Assembly (NCBI GenBank): GCA_900753715.1
Contig: CAAEAE010000112.1
Span: 1 to 64,000 of the forward strand
DNA from: an uncultured Roseburia sp.
GTDB taxonomy: Bacteria > Bacillota_A > Clostridia > Lachnospirales > Lachnospiraceae
Direction of reading: 5' to 3'
DNA: 64,000 nt
This document shows, in pieces, positions 7,582 to 17,170 of this stretch. Position numbers and translations under genes: made by a program. The stretch's first letter is position 1, and each line of letters starts with the position of its first letter. The notes beneath the pieces were generated by a model that was not told the origin of the DNA, made no database searches, and was given only the letters and a program-made list of their open reading frames with translations.

Positions 7582-8007
7582 ATGTTTCAGGAAAATTTGA
7601 TTGCCCTGCGTAAGATGCACAACATATCGCAGGAGGAGCTTGCGGAAAAAGTCGGTGTCAGCCGGCAGACGCTGTCAAAATATGAGACCGGGGAATCCAT
7701 TCCCGATATTGAAAAAACCAAGGCAATCGCAGACGCGTTTGGCGTTTCGCTGGATGACCTGGTCAATTATAGTCCGGAAGAAAATAAGGGATTGGGGATT
7801 CCGCCAAAGGGCAAGCACATGTTTGGCGTGGTCAAAGTCGGGGATAAAGGGCAGATTGTGATTCCGGCACGGGCGAGAAAAATCTTTGACATCCAGCCGG
7901 GAGATAATCTGATTGTCCTCGGAGATGAAGGACAGGGAATTGCCATCATCAAGGAAAAAGGTCTGATGAATTTGTTAAACATGGCAAGGGAGGAAACGGA
8001 TAAATGA
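7582..8007 (+). CDS. HTH (Cro/CI) plus AbrB-type DNA-binding regulator
   Basis: A 141-aa two-domain regulator: an N-terminal Cro/CI helix-turn-helix (ISQEELAEKVGVSRQTLSKYETG, split here at residues 15-37) and a C-terminal SpoVT/AbrB swapped-hairpin domain (VGDKGQIVIPARARKIF onwards). Both are DNA-binding modules, so it probably binds two-part operators and represses its own operon. ATG 7582 follows GGAGGAG at 7571-7577 and is preferred over the ATG at 7570. Its stop overlaps the start of the ABC ATPase by 4 nt (ATGA), so it is the first gene of a three-gene exporter operon. Confidence 0.88.
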   Translation: MFQENLIALRKMHNISQEELAEKVGVSRQTLSKYETGESIPDIEKTKAIADAFGVSLDDLVNYSPEENKGLGIPPKGKHMFGVVKVGDKGQIVIPARARKIFDIQPGDNLIVLGDEGQGIAIIKEKGLMNLLNMAREETDK

Positions 8008-8747
8008 GCGTGGTATTATCGGTAAAACATCTGAAAAAGGAATATGAAAAATTTAAGCTGGATGATATTTCGTTTGAAATTGAGAGCGGTACGATTATGG
8101 GATTGATTGGTCGTAATGGCGCGGGAAAGACCACCACAATCAAATCCATTTTGAATTTAATCCATATTTCTGATGGGGAAATTGTGTATTTTGGAAAAAA
8201 TCTCAGGGAAAACGAGGCGGAAATCAAAGAGCAGATTGGATACGCGGGAGGTGCTGTAGACTATTATAAAAAGAAAAAAATTAAAGACATTGTAACCGTG
8301 ACAAAGACTTTTTATAAGGGATGGGAGGATGCTTCATATCGCAGATATTTAGACCTGTTTGAACTGGATGAAGATAAGATGCCGGCGCAGCTTTCCGAGG
8401 GAATGAAGGTAAAGTTAAATCTTGCAATTGCGCTGTCTCATGGTGCAAAACTGCTGATTTTAGATGAGCCGACCAGTGGCTTGGACCCGGTGTCAAGGGA
8501 TGAACTGTTAGAGATATTCCGGTATCTTGCAAAAGAAGGAATTGCGATTTTATTTTCCACCCATATCACTTCCGATTTGGACAAATGTGCGGACGCGATT
8601 ACCTATATCCGAAAAGGAAACCTAGAATTTTCCGGGCGGATGGGTGCTTATCTTGAACAGTGCAGGGCGCAGAACATTGGAACGAACTTAGAGGAGATTA
8701 TGATTCATTTTGAAAAGGAGGCACTTTATGAAAAATTTGATGCGTAA
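8004..8747 (+). CDS. ABC exporter ATP-binding protein
   Basis: A 247-aa ABC ATPase with Walker A GRNGAGKTTT, a degenerate signature (LSEGMKVKL), Walker B LLILDEPTSGLDP and an H-loop STHIT. The GMKVKLNLAIAL signature is the form seen in bacitracin/lantibiotic-type and YtrB-like ABC-2 exporters. It energises the small permease encoded by the overlapping downstream gene. The upstream HTH/AbrB gene overlaps its start codon, so expression is coupled to the regulator. Confidence 0.92.
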   Translation: MSVVLSVKHLKKEYEKFKLDDISFEIESGTIMGLIGRNGAGKTTTIKSILNLIHISDGEIVYFGKNLRENEAEIKEQIGYAGGAVDYYKKKKIKDIVTVTKTFYKGWEDASYRRYLDLFELDEDKMPAQLSEGMKVKLNLAIALSHGAKLLILDEPTSGLDPVSRDELLEIFRYLAKEGIAILFSTHITSDLDKCADAITYIRKGNLEFSGRMGAYLEQCRAQNIGTNLEEIMIHFEKEALYEKFDA

Positions 8748-9282
8748 AGAGATAAAACTTTCAGCTTCCCTCATTTCATTTCTTTTTATCCTGTTCTCCA
8801 TGATGACAATGGTTCCGGGTTATCCGATTCTTGTCGGTGCATTTTTCGTTTGCTTTGGGGTATTTCAGTCTTTTCAGAATGCATGTGCGAACAATGATAT
8901 TTTATATACGGTTCTTCTGCTGGTAAAAAAGGCAGGTGCAGTTCCATATACCAACAATGCAATGATGAATGCAAACCAGTTTTTCTTAGGAGGAAATCTT
9001 TTGGTATTTGCATTGTTTAACTGGTTATTTGTAGGTGGATTTTTTAAAACAGCATATAAGTATGGAAAACCATTTTTATTCTTTTCGATTGCGTCGTTTG
9101 TACTGAATGTGATTGCAGAGACGCTGCATCACATTCCGGGACTGGCATTTTTAAATAAAACGGATGCAATGGGAGATGTCGGGATGTGGCTGTTTCTTGT
9201 GGTTACGTTGCTTGTATACATATTCGTGACAGCAATGTCCTGTAAAACGTCCATGAAACGGTTTGAAGCAGTGGATATGTAA
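8728..9282 (+). CDS. ABC-2 type membrane permease subunit
   Basis: A 184-aa hydrophobic protein with about four to five membrane helices and no catalytic motif, partner of the preceding ATPase. ATG 8728, 7 nt after an AAGGAGG inside the ATPase gene, is chosen over ATG 8710; the two genes overlap by 20 nt. The pair may export a peptide or be a stress-response ABC-2 system; the cargo cannot be told from sequence. A long inverted repeat follows. Confidence 0.75.
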   Translation: MKNLMRKEIKLSASLISFLFILFSMMTMVPGYPILVGAFFVCFGVFQSFQNACANNDILYTVLLLVKKAGAVPYTNNAMMNANQFFLGGNLLVFALFNWLFVGGFFKTAYKYGKPFLFFSIASFVLNVIAETLHHIPGLAFLNKTDAMGDVGMWLFLVVTLLVYIFVTAMSCKTSMKRFEAVDM

Positions 9283-9321
9283 ATTAATATGCGCATCTTG
9301 CGGAGAGAAAGTTTATGATTT

Positions 9322-9385
9322 GGATATATGCATACCGCATCAGGCAGCCTGCTAAAGCAGGCGCAGGTATGCGGTATGCGTATCC
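9322..9385. terminator. Bidirectional terminator, long inverted repeat
   Basis: A 64-bp near-perfect palindrome with an inner GCCTGC/GCAGGC stem lies between the convergent exporter and GH51 genes. It has only a weak T-tract but is well placed to end both transcripts. Confidence 0.7.
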
Positions 9386-9394
9386 TTTATGGCT

Positions 9395-12073
9395 TTATTT
9401 TGCTACAATCCGCACAACCGTCACCGAATATTTCGGAGCCGTGTAGCAGAAGGACCCGGCGATGGTGAGGCTGCTTTCTACCGGAACGAGTTTTTCCGGG
9501 TCATCAAACGAGTTTGTTTCGTTTAACTTGTCACCGGCGAGAGTTGTGACAACGGCGGTGTTCTCATAGGATTCCGCAGAAAAGTGCTCCAAAGTAGTGT
9601 TGATGGACACTTCGCCGGAAGTCGTATTCACAAATTTCAAAATCAAATCGCCGTTTTCGTCAATGCTTGCAGTTTCGTAGACAGCTTCTGTCGTTTCTTT
9701 CGTGTAATCAATGTAAAGTGTATCGTCGAGGTAACATTTTATGTTGTTACCATCTACTACAACCTTCAAATGATAAACCTGATTCTTTTTTAACACCAGG
9801 TTTTTGACGGTGCCGGAGACCTGGCCGCTCTTGGAATTTCCGGAGACAATCTGTAAGCAGGAGACGGTATTTCCCCAGCCGCCGATGTTCCAGAAAATAT
9901 TATTTCCGGTATCCTGCACGCAGACCGGAATTAAGAAGCCTTCATTTCCACTTAAAATCTCTGCATCCACCGTTAAAGTGTAATTGCTCCAGTCCTTATC
10001 ACCGACATAGATGACGTCTCCGGTGTTGCCGTCTGCCGGGTCGGAGGTATTTGCCTGGATGAGTCTGCCATCTTCGATATACCATTCGCCCTCGTGGTCA
10101 TTAAAACCGTCAGTTTTCAGGACGGAATCATCATCAAAATCGCACGCATACAGAGTGGAACCGTCGGCATTTGATGTGACGGATAAGTTGTCATAGGCAA
10201 CGGAGGTCATCCAGCTTCCGAGACCGACACTTCCGCTCAAAGCGGTTTCGCCGGAAACGGATTCCATTTCAAGGGAGGAGGAGAGCACCATCGTGCCGAC
10301 ATTGTTTGCAAAAAGCTTCTGGACATAGAAATCTGCGGTTCCGTAGATGGAATCATTGGAAAAGAACATCATATCCGGTGTCCACTGGTTGACCTTGTTA
10401 TTTCCAAACAAAGGTGCATAGCACGCCATCTGCACGATATCACCGTTTCGCTCAAGCCCGGTCATATAGGCGGCTTCTGCGAGGGCTGCCTCAAGCGTGT
10501 TGGACTGGGCAGCGTATTCGCCGAGAAATACCTTTGCCTGTAAGCTGCGGTCGTAGGAATCATAGCGCGTGGTGTTGGAGAGGAACCAGCTCGGAGATTC
10601 ATAATAATGTTCATCTACAAGGGTCGTAATGGAATCCGGGTAATCTTCAATATAATCCCAGCCTTCGGTGCTGCCGGAAGCGGTTCCGTTTGCGACGATT
10701 AACTCAATGCTGCCGTAGATATCCGGATTTTCCTTTGCGGCAGCTTCAAATGCTTCAACGAACTTCTCAAAGTGTGCGTGATATTCACTCTGCCACTGCT
10801 CATTTCCAATTGCAATGTATTTTAACGGGAACGGGTCGGTATGTCCCATTGCAATGCGCACGGAACCCCAGTAGGTTGTCTCATCGCCGAGACAAAACTC
10901 GGCAAGGTCTAACGCATCCTGAATACACTGCTTTAATTCGTCACTGTTTAAGGTGTATACAATATACTTCGGACTCTGTACCTGACAGGTCATTCCGGCG
11001 TTTAAAACCGGAATCGGCAGGCAGTCGAGCGCCTCGCACAGCAGGAAATATTCATAAAAGCCGATGCCGTAGGTGGTGTAATAAGGGTCCTGTTTCGTAC
11101 CGGACCAGATATCTTTTCCCTGCGGTCTTGCGGCAACATCTCCCACGGTTGTCTCACTGTTTACCGTAAATTCCAGACCGTTTCCGATGGAATCTTTCCA
11201 GCTGTACATACTTTCTTCGTCTTTTCCCTCAATCACGCAGCCGCCCGGAAAGCGCAGGAAAGAAGGATTTAAGCTTTCCAAGTATTCGCCAATGTCCTTA
11301 CGGATTGGGAGATTCTTGTAAGTATCTTCCGGCAGTAAGGAGACCATATCAATGGAAACAGAGCCTTCTTTTATCTGCACACAAAAATGCAAATCATCAT
11401 TTACGGTCGTATCCGGTGAGAGCGTCACCGCGTATTTGGTCCATTCATCCGTTACAGAAGGAATCGTTTCCTCAGCATAGACGGTGCCGTCTGTATTTTC
11501 CAGAGAAAGCCGCACGGAATCAGAGTAACCGTCATTTCCTTTTATATAAATAGAAGCGTCATAGGTTTCCCCGGCGGTTACGGCAAGTCCGTCTAAGTAG
11601 CCGACATTTGCAATCCCCTGCCAGGTGGAGTCGGTATTTGTGAGCACTGCATAATGAGGATTGTTTTCATTCAAGCAGGAGCCGTCGGTGCTCCCGTCTG
11701 TAATAGAAAAAGAAAGAATCTCTTTATCGCTGTTTATCCATCCGTGCATCCCTTCATTGGCGGCTGCGGGGCCATATTCAAAGGAACGGTTCTTGATGAG
11801 CTCGGCATAAAGTCCGCCGTCCACCGCAAAGTTGATATCCTCTAAGAACAGTCCGTAGAGCGTATCGGAAATGTGGTCTGCATCGGTGAGGGATGAAGTG
11901 TCACAGTCTACCGTATAGGAAGCGGTGACCGTGCCGCCATTGGAAACACTGCCGCCTTCTGTGCTGCCTTCAAGGTTCCCTGTACCTGAAGTGTTACCGG
12001 AACATCCTGCAAAACCTCCTAAAGTTCCGAGACACAGGCAGACACAAAGGCACCTGATAAGTCTGTTTTTCAT
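9395..12073 (-). CDS. GH51 alpha-L-arabinofuranosidase, cell-surface lipoprotein
   Basis: An 892-aa lipoprotein (signal peptide with lipobox FAGC, then a Gly/Ser/Thr linker). A CBM4/9-like beta-sandwich is embedded around residues 110-245, followed by the GH51 TIM barrel: FLRFPGGCVIEG, the acid/base glutamate E425 in AIGNEQW and the nucleophile E519 in FLGEY. A concanavalin-like module (about 640-790, with DWSNYTLTVDAEILSG) is inserted before the C-terminal beta domain. It should release alpha-L-arabinofuranose from arabinan, arabinoxylan or arabinogalactan at the cell surface. ATG 12073 lies 8 nt after GGAGG; an earlier in-frame codon at 12088 has no such site. It is divergent from the transporter operon, with 242 bases between them. 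Confidence 0.9.
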   Translation of the reverse strand: MKNRLIRCLCVCLCLGTLGGFAGCSGNTSGTGNLEGSTEGGSVSNGGTVTASYTVDCDTSSLTDADHISDTLYGLFLEDINFAVDGGLYAELIKNRSFEYGPAAANEGMHGWINSDKEILSFSITDGSTDGSCLNENNPHYAVLTNTDSTWQGIANVGYLDGLAVTAGETYDASIYIKGNDGYSDSVRLSLENTDGTVYAEETIPSVTDEWTKYAVTLSPDTTVNDDLHFCVQIKEGSVSIDMVSLLPEDTYKNLPIRKDIGEYLESLNPSFLRFPGGCVIEGKDEESMYSWKDSIGNGLEFTVNSETTVGDVAARPQGKDIWSGTKQDPYYTTYGIGFYEYFLLCEALDCLPIPVLNAGMTCQVQSPKYIVYTLNSDELKQCIQDALDLAEFCLGDETTYWGSVRIAMGHTDPFPLKYIAIGNEQWQSEYHAHFEKFVEAFEAAAKENPDIYGSIELIVANGTASGSTEGWDYIEDYPDSITTLVDEHYYESPSWFLSNTTRYDSYDRSLQAKVFLGEYAAQSNTLEAALAEAAYMTGLERNGDIVQMACYAPLFGNNKVNQWTPDMMFFSNDSIYGTADFYVQKLFANNVGTMVLSSSLEMESVSGETALSGSVGLGSWMTSVAYDNLSVTSNADGSTLYACDFDDDSVLKTDGFNDHEGEWYIEDGRLIQANTSDPADGNTGDVIYVGDKDWSNYTLTVDAEILSGNEGFLIPVCVQDTGNNIFWNIGGWGNTVSCLQIVSGNSKSGQVSGTVKNLVLKKNQVYHLKVVVDGNNIKCYLDDTLYIDYTKETTEAVYETASIDENGDLILKFVNTTSGEVSINTTLEHFSAESYENTAVVTTLAGDKLNETNSFDDPEKLVPVESSLTIAGSFCYTAPKYSVTVVRIVAK

Positions 12074-12221
12074 GATAGAATCCTCCAATCACTTGTTTTT
12101 GTGCAAAATGCTATACAAAATCACTAAAAATCAAAAGCGTTATTTGGCAGTTTTTACTTACGTGCCGTGAAAACGCTGTTTCTTGTTATAAAATATCATA
12201 AGGAAGGATGTAAGTATAGCA

Positions 12222-12250
12222 TTGACTTTTGGTTAATATAATAGTATTAT
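12222..12250 (+). promoter_or_regulatory. Promoter of the large transporter operon
   Basis: TTGACT (12222-12227), 17-bp spacer, TATTAT (12245-12250). Transcription should begin near 12257, just before the inverted repeat at 12264. Confidence 0.65.
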
Positions 12251-12263
12251 ATAAAAAACTAAA

Positions 12264-12287
12264 GTAATTTACAAAAAAATAAATTAC
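12264..12287. promoter_or_regulatory. Putative operator, copy 1 (8-8-8 inverted repeat)
   Basis: GTAATTTA and TAAATTAC form a perfect inverted repeat with an 8-nt A-rich spacer, lying 14 nt after the -10 box. A matching site lies at 34668-34691 at nearly the same distance from its promoter, next to an ArsR-type regulator gene. A repressor bound here would block early elongation. Confidence 0.6.
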
Positions 12288-12315
12288 CAGTCAGGAAAGC
12301 GGTAAGGAGGAAGCT

Positions 12316-15300
12316 ATGGGGCGCAAAAAAATCGAAAGATTATTTTCTAAAACTGTTGCGTTGGGGCTTGTCGCAGCGCTCGGTCTGGGTGCAACCGGTA
12401 TTGGGGAGGTGGCTGCCAGTGAGACGGCTTCGGAAGAAGTTTCGCAGGAGAGCGAATCGAATGACAGCTACAGCTACGATGCGGCGGATTATGACAGCGA
12501 GCGGATTGCAAACAATTATACAAAAGTGAGTGCGGGGTATACACTTCCGGTATATGAAAAGGAAGCGGTAGAGATTTCCACTGTTGCAGCCGTCACGGAT
12601 GCCGGCGATGCAAAGGAGACATCTGAGACGAGGGATTATGAGAAGTCCGATAAGGTGCTTGACCTTACGACGGGGAATACCATAACACTTCAGATTGAAG
12701 TGCCAGAGGACGGACAGTACGTGATGAACTTTGACTATCTGTCTTATGATGAATCTATCCTGCCGATAAACCTGGGACTGAAAGTGGATGGTTCCTATCC
12801 GTTCTATGAATGTAGAACTCTTGAATTTGAGACGACATGGGAGCCGGACCCGGAACCTTCCTATGACCGGTATGACAACCAGGTGGTAACGGTTCCGAAC
12901 AAGGTCATCCAGTGGGAAAGCAAATATCTGATGGATTCGAGTTACCGTCACTCTTCCCCATTAAAGTTAGAGCTGACAAAGGGAACCCATGAGATAGAGC
13001 TTGAAGTGAAAGAGGGAACCTTTTTACTTGGAAATTTAACATTGGAAGCGCCGACAGAGGTGGAAGCCTATACCGGTTCCGAGAAAGCGGAAGGCAGTGC
13101 TCTCATCGAACTTCAGGGAGAGGGTTACAGCAGAACGAACAGTTCTTCCGTTCATGGAATTGCCGAATATGATACCAGCTTAGACCCGTATGAGACAACG
13201 GATACCGTGTTAAACACCATTGATTCCGATTCGTTTGGAACAGCGGGACAGCAGATTTCCTATGATTTTACGGTGGAGGAAGCAGGGGACTATTACATTG
13301 CCATGAATTACCGCCAGTCCGATAAGACCGATTTCCCGGTATTTTTGGATGTCGCAATCGACGGTGAGATTCCAAATACGGCATTCCAGTCTTACGGAAT
13401 GGCATATACAACGAAGTACAAGACCACGACATTAAGTGATGAGGACGGTAATTACCTAAGCGTTTATCTGGAAAAAGGAACCCATACGATTTCCTACACC
13501 ATCAGTATGGACGAAATCTGCTACATTATGGAAGCGCTTGACGAGGTCATGTCCGACGTCAACGACCTTGCACTTGAGATTACAAAGGTAGCTGGAACCA
13601 ATTCCGATAAATACCGTGATTTGAAATTATCAAGATACATTCCAAATCTGGAAAAGAACCTTTACGGATATGCAGACCGTCTGAGTGAGTTAGAACAGAG
13701 CGCATTACAGTGGAGCAACAGCAGCAAGAACGTAGCCGTGATGTCCTCCATGTTAATTGCGGCAGAACAGCTGAGAAGCCTTGCAAATAACCCGGACGAG
13801 ATTCCGTACCGTGTCGGAGAACTTTCCACCAGTCAGAACTCCGTCAACCATTATCTTGCAACCACGATTGACAACCTGATTGAAAATGGAATTGCAATCG
13901 ACAGAATCTGGCTTTATCAGGAAGACAGCAAGCTGCCAAGTAAACCGGGAATCATCAAATCCTGCATCATGAACATCGGACGCTTTATCGCATCCTTTAC
14001 CGACCAGGCATATTCCACGAGCAACACCGACCCGGAACACCTTCAGGTATGGGTAAACCGTTCCAGCCAGTATGTTCAGATTATGCAGAAGATGATTGAT
14101 GAGTATTTCACACCGGAGACGGGCATTGAAGTGGATATCAGTATCATGCCGGACCAGTACAAACTGGTGTTATCGAACTCCTCCGGGGATGCACCGGACG
14201 TTGCAACCGGTATCAACTACACAATCCCGTACGAGCTTGGTATTCGTGGAGCACTTGTCGACATGACGCAGTTTGAGGACTTTAAAGAAGCGGCAGAGCC
14301 GTATGAGAGCGGATTTTTCATGACGGGAACTATCGGAGACGGCATCTACTCCATGCCGGAGACGATGAACTTCTGGGTACTGTTTTACCGCACCGATGTG
14401 CTGGAAAAACTTGGACTGGAAGTACCGGATACGATGGATGATGTGATTGATATGCTGCCGGAGCTTCAGATGAGAGGCTTAAACTTCTACTATCCGACAG
14501 CGGGAATGTTGCAGATGCGTAACTTCCACGGAACAACACCGATTATCATGCAAAATGGCGGTTCCCTCTATTACAGCACTGCATCTGCGGGAACGGCACT
14601 TGGAAGTGAGGAATCCGTCAACGGATTTACCGAGCTGACTGACTTATTTACGATTTATAACCTGCCGGTAAATATTGATAACTTCTATCAGCATTTCAGA
14701 AACGGAGATTTACCGATTGGTATTGCAGATTATGCAGCATACAACCTTTTGTCCAATGCGGCACCGGAGCTTTCCGGTTCCTGGGAAATCTCGGTGATTC
14801 CGGGAACGGTACAGGAGGACGGAACGATTGACCGTTCGGTCTGCGGATGTGCAGAGAGCAGCGTTATCTTTAAGAGCGATTCCGAGCGGGAAGCAAAGGC
14901 ATGGGAGTTTATCAAATGGTGGTCCTCCACTGACGTGCAGGCAGAATTTGGTCAGACCTTACAGATTACATACGGAGATGAATACCTCTGGCCGACTGCA
15001 AATATGGAAGCATTTGAACAGCTTCCGATTGAAAGCTCTGCAAGAGAAGTGATTTCAGAGACTGCGAAAAATGTAGTTGATATTGCAAGAGTACCGGGTA
15101 CTTACCTGTTAGAGCGTGAAATGAGCAACACCTTTAATGATATTACCGTAAACGGAGACAATGAGCAGACGCGAATTGATAAAGCGGTAAAGAGTATTAA
15201 CCGTGAGTTTGAACGAAAGCTTGAGGAGTTTGGCTACAACAACAGTGAAGGCGATGTCGTGGAGGAATACGGGATTCCGACCATCGACACGGTGCGTAAA

Positions 15301-15327
15301 CTTCTTGGACGGACAGCAGAAGACTAA
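12316..15327 (+). CDS. Giant extracellular solute-binding protein with glycan-binding-like N-terminus
   Basis: At 1003 aa this is more than twice the usual length of a sugar-binding protein. After a signal peptide (residues 1-35, no lipobox cysteine) and an acidic linker come two beta-sandwich domains (about 110-247 and 260-400; the second resembles CBM6/35 with [14 protein letters not shown]), a helical bundle (400-560) and a type-1 solute-binding domain (about 575-950). It probably captures an arabinose-rich oligosaccharide and hands it to the two permeases encoded next. The missing lipobox leaves its anchoring unexplained. GGAGGAAG precedes ATG 12316. First gene of a transporter operon that runs to 24932. 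Confidence 0.86.
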   Translation: MGRKKIERLFSKTVALGLVAALGLGATGIGEVAASETASEEVSQESESNDSYSYDAADYDSERIANNYTKVSAGYTLPVYEKEAVEISTVAAVTDAGDAKETSETRDYEKSDKVLDLTTGNTITLQIEVPEDGQYVMNFDYLSYDESILPINLGLKVDGSYPFYECRTLEFETTWEPDPEPSYDRYDNQVVTVPNKVIQWESKYLMDSSYRHSSPLKLELTKGTHEIELEVKEGTFLLGNLTLEAPTEVEAYTGSEKAEGSALIELQGEGYSRTNSSSVHGIAEYDTSLDPYETTDTVLNTIDSDSFGTAGQQISYDFTVEEAGDYYIAMNYRQSDKTDFPVFLDVAIDGEIPNTAFQSYGMAYTTKYKTTTLSDEDGNYLSVYLEKGTHTISYTISMDEICYIMEALDEVMSDVNDLALEITKVAGTNSDKYRDLKLSRYIPNLEKNLYGYADRLSELEQSALQWSNSSKNVAVMSSMLIAAEQLRSLANNPDEIPYRVGELSTSQNSVNHYLATTIDNLIENGIAIDRIWLYQEDSKLPSKPGIIKSCIMNIGRFIASFTDQAYSTSNTDPEHLQVWVNRSSQYVQIMQKMIDEYFTPETGIEVDISIMPDQYKLVLSNSSGDAPDVATGINYTIPYELGIRGALVDMTQFEDFKEAAEPYESGFFMTGTIGDGIYSMPETMNFWVLFYRTDVLEKLGLEVPDTMDDVIDMLPELQMRGLNFYYPTAGMLQMRNFHGTTPIIMQNGGSLYYSTASAGTALGSEESVNGFTELTDLFTIYNLPVNIDNFYQHFRNGDLPIGIADYAAYNLLSNAAPELSGSWEISVIPGTVQEDGTIDRSVCGCAESSVIFKSDSEREAKAWEFIKWWSSTDVQAEFGQTLQITYGDEYLWPTANMEAFEQLPIESSAREVISETAKNVVDIARVPGTYLLEREMSNTFNDITVNGDNEQTRIDKAVKSINREFERKLEEFGYNNSEGDVVEEYGIPTIDTVRKLLGRTAED

Positions 15328-15344
15328 GGGAATGGGGTGAAGAA

Positions 15345-16265
15345 ATGGAAAAAAAGAAGAAAAACGGAATCGCAAGGCGTGAGAATAACAACAAGAGCGG
15401 TTACCTTTTCATGGCACCGTATGCAATCGTATTCGTGATTTTCATTCTGGTTCCGGTTCTGTTGGCGGTTGTGTTATCCTTTACGAATTTTAATGCAATC
15501 GAGTGGCCGTCCTGGGTCGGATTTTTAAACTATATCACATTGATTACAAGTGATGAAGTATTCATGCAGTACGTTCTGCCGAACACCGTTATCTACGCAG
15601 TGGTGGTCGGTATAGGAGGCTATATCTTATCCTTCGTGCTGGCATGGGCGCTCTGTAACCTGACAAAGGTTCCGAGAACCATCTTTGCATTGATTTTATA
15701 CTCACCGAGTATGACAACCGGTGTGGCGATGACAGTGCTCTGGAAGGTTATCTTTTCCGGAGATCAGACCGGACTGTTAAATAGCTGGCTGATGAGCCTT
15801 GGAATTATCAATGAGCCGATTATCTGGCTGGTAAGCACCAAATATCTGCTTCCAATCGTCATCATCATTGGCTTGTGGTCCTCGATGGGTGTCGGCTTTC
15901 TCTCCATGATAGCCGGTATCTTGAACTCGGATGAATCCTTATATGAAGCGGCTGCCATCGACGGCGTCAAAAACCGTTTCCAGGAAATGATTTATATCAC
16001 GATTCCGCAGATGAAACCGCAGATGTTATTTGCAGCGGTTATGGCAATTGTAGGAGCATTCCAGAACGGTCTGGTTTCAACGCTCCTCACCGGAAATCCA
16101 TCCCCGGGTTATGCGGCACAGCTCATTGTAAACCATATCGAAGATTACGGTTTCCTCCGTTACGAGATGGGTTATGCGGCAGCAGTGTCCGTGGTACTGT
16201 TACTCATTGTCCAGTTGTTCTCCAAAGCGGCAAATTCCCTGCTTGCGGAGAAGGATGACTTTTAA
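15345..16265 (+). CDS. Sugar ABC transporter permease (MalF/UgpA type), first pair
   Basis: A 306-aa permease with six predicted helices and the EAA loop [12 protein letters not shown]...IPQMKP near residue 205, which docks the ATPase. A lysine-rich N-terminus (MEKKKKNG) is cytoplasmic. Starts 18 nt after the binding-protein stop with an AATGGGGTGAAGAA ribosome binding site, and is followed 16 nt later by its MalG-type partner. No ATPase gene is in the operon. Confidence 0.93.
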   Translation: MEKKKKNGIARRENNNKSGYLFMAPYAIVFVIFILVPVLLAVVLSFTNFNAIEWPSWVGFLNYITLITSDEVFMQYVLPNTVIYAVVVGIGGYILSFVLAWALCNLTKVPRTIFALILYSPSMTTGVAMTVLWKVIFSGDQTGLLNSWLMSLGIINEPIIWLVSTKYLLPIVIIIGLWSSMGVGFLSMIAGILNSDESLYEAAAIDGVKNRFQEMIYITIPQMKPQMLFAAVMAIVGAFQNGLVSTLLTGNPSPGYAAQLIVNHIEDYGFLRYEMGYAAAVSVVLLLIVQLFSKAANSLLAEKDDF

Positions 16266-16280
16266 AAGGGGGTAGAGGAG

Positions 16281-17150
16281 ATGGCATATAAAGGAAAAAG
16301 AATCAATCCCCAGAAATTTGAACGGGGTCAGATAAAAATTATATTAATCATTCTTCCACTGGTAATTTTTATGGCAATGCCGATTATCTTCATTGCCAAT
16401 CACGCATTCAAACCGATGGAAGAGCTGTTCGCATTTCCACCGACATTTTTTGTAAGAAATGCAACTTTGGAGAACTTCACAAAACTGATTAAGTTCAGCC
16501 GTACGGCAGGAATCCCGTTAAGCCGTTATGTGTTTAACAGTATTGCAGTTACGGTGCTGACCGTCGGATTATCCCTTCTGTTTACGACCTGCGCAGCATT
16601 TGCTCTTGCAAAGTTAAAATTTAAGGGCAGAAACCTCATGATGCAGATTAACCAGATTGCCCTCATGTTTGTTGCAACAGCGGTGCTGATTCCAAGATAC
16701 CTGGTAGTCTGCAAGTTTGGCATGATTGATACCATCTGGGCACATGTACTTCCGCTTGTGGCAATGCCGGTCGCACTGTTTTTGGTAAAGCAGTTCGTAG
16801 AGCAGGTTCCGGATTCTTTGATTGAAGCGGCATATATGGACGGTGCAACGGATATGCAGGTGTACCGCAAGGTCATCATTCCGATGATTAAGCCGGCAAT
16901 CGCAACTGCCGCCATCTTAGTGTTCCAGCAGGTATGGACGAACATGGAGACGTCAAACTACTATATCAATGACGACAGCATGAAGACCTTAACGTTTTAC
17001 ATGAACTCTCTGGTAAATGCAAACAACAGCGTTTCCGGACAGGGTATTGCAGCAGCGGCAACATTGATTATGTTTATACCGAACCTGGTATTATTCATCA
17101 TTTTGCAGAACAACGTTATGAATACCATGGCACATTCCGGTATCAAGTAA
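16281..17150 (+). CDS. Sugar ABC transporter permease (MalG/UgpE type), first pair
   Basis: A 289-aa permease with six helices and the EAA loop EAAYMDGATDMQ...IPMIKP near residue 180. Forms the membrane channel with the preceding permease for import of an oligosaccharide bound by the giant solute-binding protein. Its ribosome binding site GGGGGTAGAGGAG lies between the two genes. Confidence 0.93.
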   Translation: MAYKGKRINPQKFERGQIKIILIILPLVIFMAMPIIFIANHAFKPMEELFAFPPTFFVRNATLENFTKLIKFSRTAGIPLSRYVFNSIAVTVLTVGLSLLFTTCAAFALAKLKFKGRNLMMQINQIALMFVATAVLIPRYLVVCKFGMIDTIWAHVLPLVAMPVALFLVKQFVEQVPDSLIEAAYMDGATDMQVYRKVIIPMIKPAIATAAILVFQQVWTNMETSNYYINDDSMKTLTFYMNSLVNANNSVSGQGIAAAATLIMFIPNLVLFIILQNNVMNTMAHSGIK

Positions 17151-17170
17151 TTGAGGAAGGACAGACAATA

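Noticed and set aside
9322..9385. 64-bp palindrome as an attachment or replication site
   Set aside because: It lies between convergent genes and is explained as a bidirectional terminator; no integrase is nearby.
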